Below, piece by piece: positions 56,160 through 64,000 of a stretch of DNA of 64,000 nucleotides (its first letter is position 1; each line of letters opens with the position of its first letter). The translations under genes were made by a program, and so were the position numbers. Source of the DNA: UBA10649 sp963755335. Its GTDB lineage: Bacteria; Actinomycetota; Actinomycetes; S36-B12. Location of the stretch: positions 1,931,534 through 1,995,533 of the forward strand of contig CAVWJW010000008.1 of assembly GCA_963755335.1 (NCBI GenBank), given 5' to 3'. Below the pieces are notes generated by a model that was given only the letters and a program-made list of their open reading frames with translations, was not told the origin of the DNA and did no database searches.

Positions 56160-58192
56160 ATGATGCCCGGTGTGAGGCCGTCGCTGTGGCGTCCGAGCGC
56201 TTTCGCGGCTACCTGGCAGTCGACCACGTGGGTGGGCTTGTCGGTGTGTGTGGCCTCGGTCACCATGCAAGGGCCTGAGGGACTGCGGGCGATGGGTGCC
56301 CCGTTCGCGATGCTGGTCGCTGTCATCGTCCTCAGCGAACTGCGCCCGGTGGTGATGACCAGACCGACGGGAACCCGGTCTCGATCTCACTCGCCTTCGT
56401 CTTCGCTGCCCTGTATGTGTGGGGTCTGGCGCCAGCCGTGGTGTTGATGGCCGGGTCAGTGATCATCTCGGAGGTGCTGCAGCGCAAGCCCTTGTGGAAG
56501 CTGCTGTTCAACGTCGGTCAGTACACCATTTGCCTGACCGCCGCCTGGCTCGTCCTGCAGGTGGCCGGAGTCACGGGAAACAGGCTTTCCGTGGTGGACC
56601 TGATCTGGGTCGTGGCCTCGTGGGCGGCCTTCCACGTCGTCAACCTCGCCCTGGTCGCCGGGATGGCCCGGTCGGCGGGACAGACGTGGTGGAACTCGTT
56701 CACCGACGAGTTCTGGCTCTACACGGTCTCGGTATTCGCCGTTCTCGCCTTGTCGCCGATCATCGCAGTGGTTCTGCTGTCCGACTCCAACGCCTGGGTC
56801 CTGCTGCCGTTGCTGCTGGTTCCCCTGCTCGCCGTGCAGCGCGCTGCCGAGATGTCGCGAGAGAACGAGCGCCAGGCATTGCACGATCCGCTGACCGGCC
56901 TGCCCAATCGCGCCCTACTCGCCGACCGCATCGATCAGGCCCTCGCCCGAGGCCGGCGCACGCAGGGCGTGGTCGCCATCCTCTTCTTGGACGTCGACCT
57001 GTTCAAGGTGGTGAACGACAGTCTCGGGCACGCAGTCGGAGACCGGCTGCTTCGGGAGATCGGCGCCCGTCTGGCTCGCCTGCTGCGCGTCGGGGACACC
57101 CTGGCCCGCTTCGGTGGCGACGAATTCGTGATCGTCTGCGAAGACCAGGCGGCCAACGACCTACCGGCGCTTGCCGAACGCGTCAGCGACGCGCTCGCCG
57201 ACCCGTTCCAGTTCGAGGGCCGCACCGTCACCGTCACGGCCAGCGTCGGCATCGCGATGTCCCACGACACATCCAACGCCGAGACAATGCTGCGTGACGC
57301 CGACGCCGCGATGTATCGCGCGAAGGCTGCTGGCCGCAACAAGGCCGTCGTCTTCGACCAGGGCATGCACGACGAAGCGGCCGCCCGCCTGGAATCCGAA
57401 TTCGGCTTGCGTCGCGCCCTGGACAACGCCGAACTGCAGGTTCACTACCAACCCGTAGTGGACGCGCGCACCGGCTCGACCGTGGGTTTCGAAGCGCTGG
57501 TCCGCTGGGATCACCCGGACTTCGGCCTGCTGCCGCCGGACAAGTTCATCCCCGTCGCCGAGGAGACCGGCCTGATCGTCCCCCTTGGCGAATGGGTACT
57601 CCGACAAGCGGTCCACCAGGTCGCATCGTGGCTGTCAACCGCCCCCGCCCAAGCTGACCTCTGGGTGGCGGTCAACCTGTCCGCCCGTCAACTGCGCGCG
57701 CCGCACCTGGTCACCACACTTGCCGACTGCCTGAGCGAAGTCGGCGTGCCGCCCAGCGCTCTGCACCTGGAGATCACCGAGTCCGTGATCATGGATGACC
57801 TCCCCCGGACGATGGAAGCACTCGAGGCGATCAGGGATCTCGGGATCGTGTTGGCCATCGACGATTTCGGCACCGGATACTCGTCCCTGTCCTATCTGAG
57901 GCGACTGCCGGTAAGCACGATCAAGATCGACCGCTCGTTCGTCGATGGGCTCGACGGCCCCGAGGCGTCCGCAACGGCGCTGAGTCGCCATCGTGAGCAT
58001 GGCACGCGCCCTGGGCATGGAAGCAATCGCTGAAGGCGTCGAGAGCGCCCCGACCAACTGCGCACCCTGCGTGAACTAGGTGTCCACCTGTCGCAAGGCT
58101 ACCTATGGTCCCGTCCCCTCCCCAACGGCCAGGCCACCGACTCGCTTCGCCACGACAACGCCCTACCGGAGCTCGACCCCTTGCCAACGTAG
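56160..58192 (+). CDS. membrane-bound GGDEF-EAL bifunctional cyclic-di-GMP protein, frameshifted near both ends
   Basis: ATG at 56160 with GGGGAGGGG upstream. An N-terminal membrane sensor of about seven helices (PSAFAATWQSTTWVGLSVCV to VWVLLPLLLVPLLAVQ region) is followed by an intact GGDEF (TLARFGGDEFVIVCED, inhibitory site RVGD) and an EAL domain (GFEALVRWDHPDFG, LHLEITESVIMDD, AIDDFGTGYSSLSY, TIKIDRSFVDGLD, AIAEGVE). One-base shifts occur near 56365, 57980 and 58045; repaired, it ends LPELDPLPT at 58192. Both synthesis and breakdown are possible. It is followed by a strong terminator. Confidence 0.85.
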
Positions 58193-58207
58193 CAGTTCGG
58201 GACGTCA

Positions 58208-58244
58208 GCGGGCCCCCGCTGGGATGGCAGGGGCCCGCGCCTTT
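58208..58244 (+). terminator. intrinsic terminator after the GGDEF-EAL gene
   Basis: GCGGGCCCC (58208-58216) pairs perfectly with GGGGCCCGC (58230-58238), followed by GCCTTT. It lies 16 bases after the stop codon. Confidence 0.75.
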
Positions 58245-58852
58245 CATGGAGTGCCAGTTGTCCCTCTCATCGGCATCACCTCTGGACCCATAGTCCGCTC
58301 CCTGCGGTCGGTAATCAACCCGGGTTGCACGGGCGGCGTCCAGAGCGGCCCTTGGTCTTCCAACGCCCTCGCGGACAGGCTCGTTGACGGCCCTCGCCTC
58401 ACGTAACCGGAAGTCCGCGAGTCCCGGTGAAGATCACGAGGTCCCACATCACCGGCCTGGGTGAACCCGCTCGAGGGTCATCCACGCGGCGGGATCGACG
58501 AATGTCTGCGGATCCACGCATGCGTCAGGTGTCCACGCAAGTGGACGGCCCGGTCCCCCGACCGAGCCGTCCTGTGCCCCCGTCTTAGATGGTCCCTTGC
58601 ATGCTGGCCCTTGCTGCTTTCGTTCTACGCCCAAGTATCGGATCAAACCGGTCACTTCGAACGCGCCTCGAAGAAATTCGCGTCAACTACGCGCCCCCGC
58701 GGACCCGATGCCGGTACTCGCACCCGCACGCCGAATGCACCGTCCGCGCCTTACCAGCAATCCAGCTCGAGGCATGGCCGTTCGCCTGGGTCGTTGAACA
58801 CTGACGCGTTGTTGTCCCGGCGTCGTCGGCTGGAGCGCGATAGGAGATCAAC
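58245..58852. other. 608-bp gap, no supported gene
   Basis: Several short open frames exist on both strands, but none has a ribosome site, biased codon use or a family pattern. The last ~15 bases hold the AGGAG site of the next gene. Confidence 0.45.
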
Positions 58853-59965
58853 TTGTCGCCGCTGCGCCGGCAATTGGACCGATCCCCACGAAGGACCGAT
58901 ACTGGGGAGATCAAGGGTGGCTCCCTGCATGGACGGCTTTCGATGACATTGACCGCAACGGGCAGGAGCGCTTTCCGCCTGTCCGTCGCGTCGCGCGAAA
59001 CGCCGCGCGCTCTTGTCGTGGTCGGGGTTTGCTTCGTGAGCATCACCTTTGTCAACGCGCTCTTCGGGCCGACCATGGCCATGACCACTGTTCTCCTCAA
59101 CGGCCTAGTTGCCGTTCTGTTGTTGGGCGGAGCGGCGCTGACCCGCCAGCCGTGGTTGCCGCGACGCACGACACCCTGGGTCGCGGCCGTCTGCGCGCTG
59201 GCCATGGTCACGGCCGGCCAGATCCAGGTATGGCGCACTCCCGACGGCGCTGCGTTCGCGTACGTCCTCCTCATCGTTGTCGCCTACTCACCTCTGACGT
59301 TGGCCTGGGCACCGACTGTCGCGGTGGCCGTACCGATGATGGTCGGATGCATCGTTGTGTCCCGGCAGTGGCCACCCTCGCAGGCCACGGACTGGATCAT
59401 CGCTTCTGTCGCTGCCGTGGCGATCGGAATGACGCTGCTGTGGCTGCGGCTGCGAAGCATCTCCGAGTTGGCTGAATTGTCGGCCCGCGTCGAAGCTTTG
59501 GCGACCGAGGACCAGCTCACGGGACTGCTCAATCGACGCGGCGTCGAGCGGAGCGCTCGAGGCCTCGTGGCAATGGCCGACCGTGAGAATCAACTGGTGT
59601 TCGCGGTGTTCCTGGACATCATCGGGTTGAAGCGGGCCAATGACACGCACGGACATGATTTCGGTGATCAGGTCATCACCGCGGTCGCCGACGCGCTCAA
59701 GGCGAGCGTGCGTGGCGGCGACGTCCTCGGACGGTGGGGCGGAGACGAGTTCCTCGTCTTAGGTGTGGGCCAGTCCCAGGATCCGGATGCGCTTGCCCAG
59801 CGCGTGCGAGACAGCATCCGGCACCGGGAGGCGTCCCTTGGACCACGGCCGGTCGAGGTCAGCGTCGGCAGTGCCGTCGTCGGCGAACACCACCCCGACG
59901 TCGACGCACTCATCCGCCAGGCCGACCACGACATGTACACACGTCGGCGGGCTCGACGCATCTAG
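58853..59965 (+). CDS. membrane GGDEF diguanylate cyclase
   Basis: 370 residues from TTG at 58853, chosen because AGGAG lies six bases upstream; ATG at 58943 is an alternative with no ribosome site. About six membrane helices (ALVVVGVCFVSITFVNALFG, VLLNGLVAVLLLGGAAL, WVAAVCALAMVTAG, AVAVPMMVGCIVVS) precede the cyclase domain: EDQLTGLLNRRGVE, VLGRWGGDEFLVLG with RGGD as inhibitory site. Active-site residues are complete, so it should make cyclic-di-GMP. It is the last cargo gene before the third tRNA fragment. Confidence 0.9.
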   Translation: MSPLRRQLDRSPRRTDTGEIKGGSLHGRLSMTLTATGRSAFRLSVASRETPRALVVVGVCFVSITFVNALFGPTMAMTTVLLNGLVAVLLLGGAALTRQPWLPRRTTPWVAAVCALAMVTAGQIQVWRTPDGAAFAYVLLIVVAYSPLTLAWAPTVAVAVPMMVGCIVVSRQWPPSQATDWIIASVAAVAIGMTLLWLRLRSISELAELSARVEALATEDQLTGLLNRRGVERSARGLVAMADRENQLVFAVFLDIIGLKRANDTHGHDFGDQVITAVADALKASVRGGDVLGRWGGDEFLVLGVGQSQDPDALAQRVRDSIRHREASLGPRPVEVSVGSAVVGEHHPDVDALIRQADHDMYTRRRARRI

Positions 59966-60407
59966 GAGCGAATCGGCTAGCCCTGCTCTCATCAACTCTC
60001 TCGAACAAGCGGCATTAGACGGGCCAAGCTAATCGGACGAGTCCGATGGTAAGGCGTAGACCGCTTTTGATGGACCGGCACCTCCACGCTGCTTCTGCCC
60101 TCCGCTCCTTGGATTGTGCAGGAATCTGGTCGTCGTCAGGGTGCCATCCACGTGCCCTTAACCGCATTCCGGCCGCGAACTCGTGAGGGAATTCGTGCCC
60201 TTGGCGTGCCCCTAAGAAGGCACACGAGGGACCAATTGAGGTGCGCAACTAGTCTGCAAGACAAGCGAAAACCCCTTGGCTACCATGGGATTTTCGACTT
60301 GTGGGGCGGGTCGGGCTCGAACCGGCGACGGCGAGATAATGAGCGTGACAATGCCAGCGGCAGGTACGAAGCCCCGGTGGGCCGGGTCCCCCGATACCGC
60401 CCGACTT
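59966..60407. other. island junction gap, no gene
   Basis: 442 bases between the last cyclase and integrase 2. It holds an imperfect hairpin (60266-60296, related to the one at 34403) and the third tRNA-like fragment (60301-60343). No coding sequence supported. Confidence 0.55.
60301..60343 (-). repeat. displaced 3' half of a tRNA-Met-like gene (copy 3), candidate attR
   Basis: The first 24 bases are identical to the copy at 34437; the next 19 differ at about four positions. The anticodon-loop sequence (CTCATTA here) and T-arm are recognisable, and the 5' half is absent. It lies 65 bases past the end of integrase 2, which could also have used it. Confidence 0.6.
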
Positions 60408-61635
60408 CTACTGACCGCTGGCCTTGGTCCTCCGCCGAACTGGCCGCAGCGGCACGACGTTGTCGGCCTGCGCCAGCTCGCTGAGCGCGGCGGCGACAGC
60501 ACGGGAGTGGTCGGTAGTGGAGTGCATGTAGATGCGGCTCGCCGACGTGGTGCTGTGGCCCATGCGCTGCATCAGCTCTGCCTCGGTGGCCCCCGCCAAG
60601 GCTGCCAGAGTCTGGCCCGTGTGACGGAGGTCGTGGAACCGCAGGTCGTCACGCCCGACCTTCGTGCGGGCACGCACCCAGATTGGAGAGATCTGGGACT
60701 TGTTCACCGGCCGACCGCCTGACGTGCAGAAGACCAGGTCGTCCTCGCCGGGACCGGTGAACTCGTCAAGATGCGCCTGGAGAACCGGCACCAGATGGGG
60801 CGGCAACGTGACGACCCGAACGCTGGCCCGAGCCTTCGGGGTGTCGAAGTCCATCCGGCCCTTCAGCGGATACACCCGCTCGCTGACCGAGAAGGTCTCA
60901 CCGTCAAGGTCGATATCCGATCGGCGGAGCGCAGCAAGTTCCCCGAGCCGCGCACCCGTCCACGCCGCCATCAGCACCAGCGCCTTGTACCTCGGCGGGA
61001 CAGCGTCGGCGAGCCTGTTGACCTCGTCGGGTGTCGCGGTCGGGCGTTCGGAGGCCGTGCTCGAGCTGGCGCCCTTGATCTGGCAGGGGTTGCGCTGGAT
61101 GAGGCCATCCTGGGACGCGGTGGTCATGGCTGCGCGCAGCAGTCGGTACGTCTGCGCGGCCGACACGGACCCATCAGACCTGGTCGCCGCACTCGGCTCC
61201 CGGCCCTTCTTCACGAGTGCTTCACGTCGCTCCTGGGCCCTCTTGGCGAGCTCGGTGCGCATGTGCGCGTACCAGGTCCTCACCACATCGGGGGTCAGGT
61301 CGCACAGGGGCGTCTTGCCGAGCGTCGTGCCGACGATGTTGTTCCGGAGCTTGGACTCGGTAGAGCTCGCGCGTGGTCTCCTTGAGCCCAGGGTGCTCGT
61401 CGATCCAGCGTCCGACGTACTCGGCCACCGGTTCCGTCACGAGTCGCGGGGCCTGCCATGTCTCACGGATGAGGTCCGACTGGACCGTCGCGAGGAATGC
61501 CTGCGCATCCGCCTTGGTGGCGTACGTCATGGGCGCCGAGTACGTCGTGCCATCGACGACGTACCGCACCTGATAGCGCCCCGAGGGCCGCTTGCGGACG
61601 GATCCGAAGGGTCGACGACCACCCTTGTTCGCCAC
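60408..61635 (-). CDS. int: tyrosine-type site-specific integrase 2, frameshifted
   Basis: GTG at 61635 (MANKGGRRPFGSVRKRPSGR). The N-terminal region YATKADAQAFLATVQSDLIR is closely parallel to integrase 1. After one shift near 61350 the core and catalytic domains follow: Arg in WTGARLGELAALRRSDID, HDLRHTGQTLAALAG, MGHSTTSASRIYMHSTT (His and Tyr). All catalytic residues are present, so only the one indel stands against a functional enzyme. The tRNA-Gly 3' fragment lies 132 bases upstream and the tRNA-Met-like fragment 65 bases downstream. Confidence 0.85.
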
Positions 61636-61766
61636 GCCAACCACCCCTTGCGTCCGATATCCGGCCGATCCTGCCAAGAATCCTAATGGCCCGCTAATGG
61701 CCCAACAAGGGTTGACGATCGAGAAGTTGTTTATTTGCAATATGTTTCGGGTGCCCTTGAACCACC

Positions 61767-61808
61767 CTTCCAAGCTGGCCATGCCGGTTCGATCCCGGTC
61801 ACCCGCTC
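61767..61808 (+). repeat. 3' half of a tRNA-Gly (TCC)-like gene, candidate att site of integrase 2
   Basis: CTTCCAA anticodon loop, then a T-arm CGGTTCGATCCCG and acceptor end CACCCGCTC, as in tRNA-Gly(TCC). No 5' half precedes it. It probably marks the right edge of the accessory region; no matching copy is visible at the left side. Confidence 0.6.
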
Positions 61809-61835
61809 GTTGACCTGGTGGGCGAACCGAGTGCG

Positions 61836-62606
61836 TCAGGTCCCTCGCGGCGAATCGTCGTTCCTGAGGAGCTCCTGATGAAGCTGCCTCGTGCGCAGAC
61901 TGGGCGCGACTCCGAGTTCAGCACTGAGCCGATGCCGTAGGGCTTCATAGGCGAGGAGCGCTTGGGCCGTGTTCCCCTGGGCGGTGAGGGCACGCATGAG
62001 GGTTCGATGCCCACTCTCGCGGAAGGGCGCGACACCGACCAGTTCTCGCGCGGCCCGCTCGGCTGTGGCCAGTTCAGTGCCGCCCAGGTGCAACGAGGCA
62101 ATGGCGTAGGCCTCCAGCGCGCGGAGGTAGATCTCGCCGAGTTCCTGCCGAGCTGTCGTCGCCCAGTCGAGTTCTTCTTCTGGCAGGAAGCCGCGTCGGG
62201 CCACGAACAGGCTTATCTGCGCTGCTCCCCAGGCCCTGCCCCACTCCTCGAGGGCGAGTGCGGACTCGGCGCGGTGGACGCCGTCACGGGCAGCCTCGAA
62301 GTCCACCCAGGAATCGGGGGGCAGGGTCAACCGAACCGAATCGCGGGAGGAGAGCAGGTCGGGGCCGATCGCCGTGCGGAGTTTCGAGACAAGGGCGTAT
62401 ACGGCGTTGTCCGAGGCTTCCGGCGGGTCGCTGGGCCACAGGGCATCCACCAGGCGGGGGCGACTGAGGTGGTCGTGACGATGCAGCACCAGATAGGACA
62501 GCAGCAGCCTGCCCTGGCGACCGGGCAGCCGCGACTCACGGCGTTCGCCGTCGACCTCGACGGCCAGGCGCCCACACATCTGTATGCGCACGCGAAATGA
62601 GTCCAT
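61836..62606 (-). CDS. SARP-like BTAD regulator
   Basis: 256 residues from ATG at 62606 (MDSFRVRIQMCGRLAVEVDG). An N-terminal OmpR-like winged helix (LPGRQGRLLLSYLVLHRHDH, LVDALWPSDPPEASDNAVYA) is followed by the helical BTAD domain (AYAIASLHLGGTELATAERA, FRESGHRTLMRALTAQGNTA). This is the AfsR/DnrI/EmbR family of activators. It is divergent from a DUF1059 and methyltransferase pair, which may be its targets. Confidence 0.85.
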   Translation of the reverse strand: MDSFRVRIQMCGRLAVEVDGERRESRLPGRQGRLLLSYLVLHRHDHLSRPRLVDALWPSDPPEASDNAVYALVSKLRTAIGPDLLSSRDSVRLTLPPDSWVDFEAARDGVHRAESALALEEWGRAWGAAQISLFVARRGFLPEEELDWATTARQELGEIYLRALEAYAIASLHLGGTELATAERAARELVGVAPFRESGHRTLMRALTAQGNTAQALLAYEALRHRLSAELGVAPSLRTRQLHQELLRNDDSPRGT

Positions 62607-62671
62607 GATCGCTCCAAGGTCCCACCAAGACACGTTCGGTATCCATGGTTCCGAAAGACGAGAGGCTGAAG

Positions 62672-62830
62672 ATGTCCAAGCTCATCAGGTGCGAATGCGG
62701 CTATGTCGCTCACGGCGCGGACGACGACGACGTCGTCACGGCGATCGAGGCCCACATGGCCACCGATCATCCCGACCTGCTCGCCCAGGTCGATCGCGCG
62801 GACATCCTCGGCTGGATCGAAGCGGACTAG
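62672..62830 (+). CDS. DUF1059 family small protein
   Basis: 52 residues from ATG at 62672 (MSKLIRCECGYVAHGADDDD), a GTG-led longer form being unlikely. Cysteines in RCECGY and histidines in EAHMATDHPD suggest a small metal-binding domain, as proposed for DUF1059. It lies 17 bases before the methyltransferase and is probably co-transcribed with it. Confidence 0.8.
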   Translation: MSKLIRCECGYVAHGADDDDVVTAIEAHMATDHPDLLAQVDRADILGWIEAD

Positions 62831-62847
62831 ACCTCTAGGAGGACCAG

Positions 62848-63741
62848 ATGACCAGCACGACGACGCGACACCCGGTCACAGCAACGCCGTTCGACGCCCA
62901 GCGTTACAAGGACACGACGACCGACCAGTGGCAGGCCGCGGCCGCCGCCTGGTACGGCTGGGGTCCAGTGATCGACACCTGGCTTGGCCAAGCCACGGAA
63001 CTCATGCTCGACCTCGCAGGTGTGACGACCGGATCACGGGTACTCGACGTGGCCGCCGGCGCAGGTGGTCAGAGCATCGCCGCCGCTCGCCGAGTGGGTC
63101 GGCAGGGGCACGTGCTGGCCACCGACATCTCCTCCCACATCCTCGACTATGCCGACCACGCCGCCCGCATGGCCGGGTTGTCCGACATCGTCGCCACGCG
63201 CGTCATGGACGGAGAGGACCTTGCGGTCGACCCCGGCCACTTCGATGCCGTCATTTCCCGCGTCGGGCTGATCTACTTCCCTGACAGGCCGCGAGCATTG
63301 GCAGGCATGAGGAGGGCGCTCCGTCCCGGCGGGCGCATCTCAGCGGTCACCTACTCGACTGCGGAGGCGAACCGGTTCTTCTCCATCCCCGTCACGGTCA
63401 TTCGCGCGGAGGCTCAACTTCCTCCTCCGGCGCCTGGCCAGCCCGGGCCCTTCAGCCTCGGGACGGTCGAGGCGCTCACCGAGGCCTTCGTCACAGGCGG
63501 CTTCACCGACGTGGACGTGCGTCGCGTGCCGTCCCCGCTGCTTCTGCCGTCATCGGCGGACTGCGTGCTCTTTGAGAAGGAGTCGTTCGGCGCCCTTCAC
63601 CAGTTGATGGCCGGCCTTGATCCTGAGCGACGAGAGGACACCTGGGCGCGAATCACTGACGAACTAGCCGTCTTCGACGGACCGGACGGGTTCGTGGGTC
63701 CCTGCGAGATGCTCGTCGTCGGCGCGGTGAATCCCGGCTGA
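62848..63741 (+). CDS. class I SAM-dependent methyltransferase
   Basis: 297 residues from ATG at 62848 with AGGAGGA seven bases upstream. SAM-binding motif I in VLDVAAGAGGQSIAAARRVG, acidic motif II in GHVLATDISSHILDYADHAA, and motif IV/post-IV in HFDAVISRVGLIYFPDRPRA and LRPGGRISAVTYS. Similar to UbiE/Coq5-type and small-molecule methyltransferases; the substrate is not evident. Confidence 0.88.
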   Translation: MTSTTTRHPVTATPFDAQRYKDTTTDQWQAAAAAWYGWGPVIDTWLGQATELMLDLAGVTTGSRVLDVAAGAGGQSIAAARRVGRQGHVLATDISSHILDYADHAARMAGLSDIVATRVMDGEDLAVDPGHFDAVISRVGLIYFPDRPRALAGMRRALRPGGRISAVTYSTAEANRFFSIPVTVIRAEAQLPPPAPGQPGPFSLGTVEALTEAFVTGGFTDVDVRRVPSPLLLPSSADCVLFEKESFGALHQLMAGLDPERREDTWARITDELAVFDGPDGFVGPCEMLVVGAVNPG

Positions 63742-63834
63742 CGATCGGTTGCGTTCGCGGAAGTCTCGGCCGCCCTGCTCACCAGCTGGGTGCGACTCGT
63801 CGAGATCAAGCGCTGATCAGCTCAAGGCAGCGGG

Positions 63835-64000
63835 TCATTCGAAGCGGGAGGGATCCCCGGCACCCACCCGAACGACCTCGGGCTCCGATCCGGACAGGTC
63901 GACGATCGTCGACATCACGCCCGGCGTCTCCTCGGTGTCGACCACGGCCTCGACCTGGTGATCGAGCCGCTCCTTGATCTCCCAGCCCTGTGACATCGGT
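63835..64000 (-). CDS. Sua5/YciO/YrdC family protein, C-terminal end only
   Basis: The last ~54 residues, stop TGA at 63835-63837, reading LDHQVEAVVDTEETPGVMST, then IVDLSGSEPEVVRVGAGDPS RFE. The PGVMSTIVDLSG block is the YrdC-family C-terminal motif (PGxxSTIVD). The YciO-like branch is likely. The rest is off the right edge. Confidence 0.75.
   Translation of the reverse strand, partial: PMSQGWEIKERLDHQVEAVVDTEETPGVMSTIVDLSGSEPEVVRVGAGDPSRFE

Larger units (their letters stand above)
34437..60343. mobile_element. candidate integrated island bounded by tRNA-Met-like repeats
   Basis: Direct repeats of a tRNA 3' end flank integrase 1, excisionase, higBA, a relaxase remnant, IS21 and IS481 pieces and a cyclic-di-GMP gene cluster. 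The relaxase suggests an integrative conjugative or mobilisable origin, now decayed: no type IV secretion genes are seen. Because the two repeats are not fully identical, they could be ends of separate nested insertions. Confidence 0.5.

Overview
The window is high-GC actinobacterial DNA. Gene content and order point to Nocardioidaceae (Aeromicrobium or Nocardioides type); the family is fairly safe, the genus is a guess. The order ahpE - DUF3052 - aceE - PucR-type regulator - fabD - (fabH) - acpP - fabF - accD follows the Mycobacterium Rv2238c-Rv2247 neighbourhood, with fabH inside the operon as in Streptomyces.

Region 1 (1-9.6 kb) holds housekeeping genes: a methyltransferase, yaaA, an RNase HI/CobC fusion, a zinc-ribbon protein, a Nif3-like protein, tRNA-Val(TAC), ahpE, DUF3052, aceE and a rubrerythrin-VIT iron exporter. 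Nearly every one carries one or more single-base frameshifts, often in G/C runs. This looks like indel error in the sequence, not decay. Region 2 (9.6-17.5 kb) is the type II fatty-acid operon: regulator, a palindrome before fabD, a FabD with an unusual C-terminal BCCP-like domain, fabH, acpP, a strong intercistronic hairpin, fabF and an acyl-CoA carboxylase beta subunit, then DUF3145 and bioY.

Region 3 (17.5-33.4 kb) is mixed core and accessory DNA: a PLP decarboxylase, a TetR regulator, a peptidase E, an exported metalloprotease, a class E/F-like sortase and a GAF-LuxR regulator that share TGACCGGTCA-like promoter sites, membrane proteins, an exported protein, a large tandem adenylate cyclase/ATPase/TPR protein, and an F420-type oxidoreductase.

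Region 4 (33.5-61.8 kb) is a composite genomic island. It has three displaced 3' fragments of a tRNA-Met-like gene, a tRNA-Gly 3' fragment, two related tyrosine integrases, an excisionase, a higBA toxin-antitoxin pair, a truncated MobF relaxase fused to a truncated IS21 istB, and an IS481 remnant. Its cargo (43-60 kb) is a cluster of six GGDEF/EAL proteins for cyclic-di-GMP turnover. One of them fuses an oxygen-binding di-iron (ODP-type metallo-beta-lactamase) sensor to a GGEEF cyclase. An ABC-2 exporter and a second GAF-LuxR-like regulator are also present.

Region 5 (61.8-64 kb) has a SARP-like BTAD regulator, a DUF1059 protein, a methyltransferase and the C-terminal end of a Sua5/YciO/YrdC protein running off the window.
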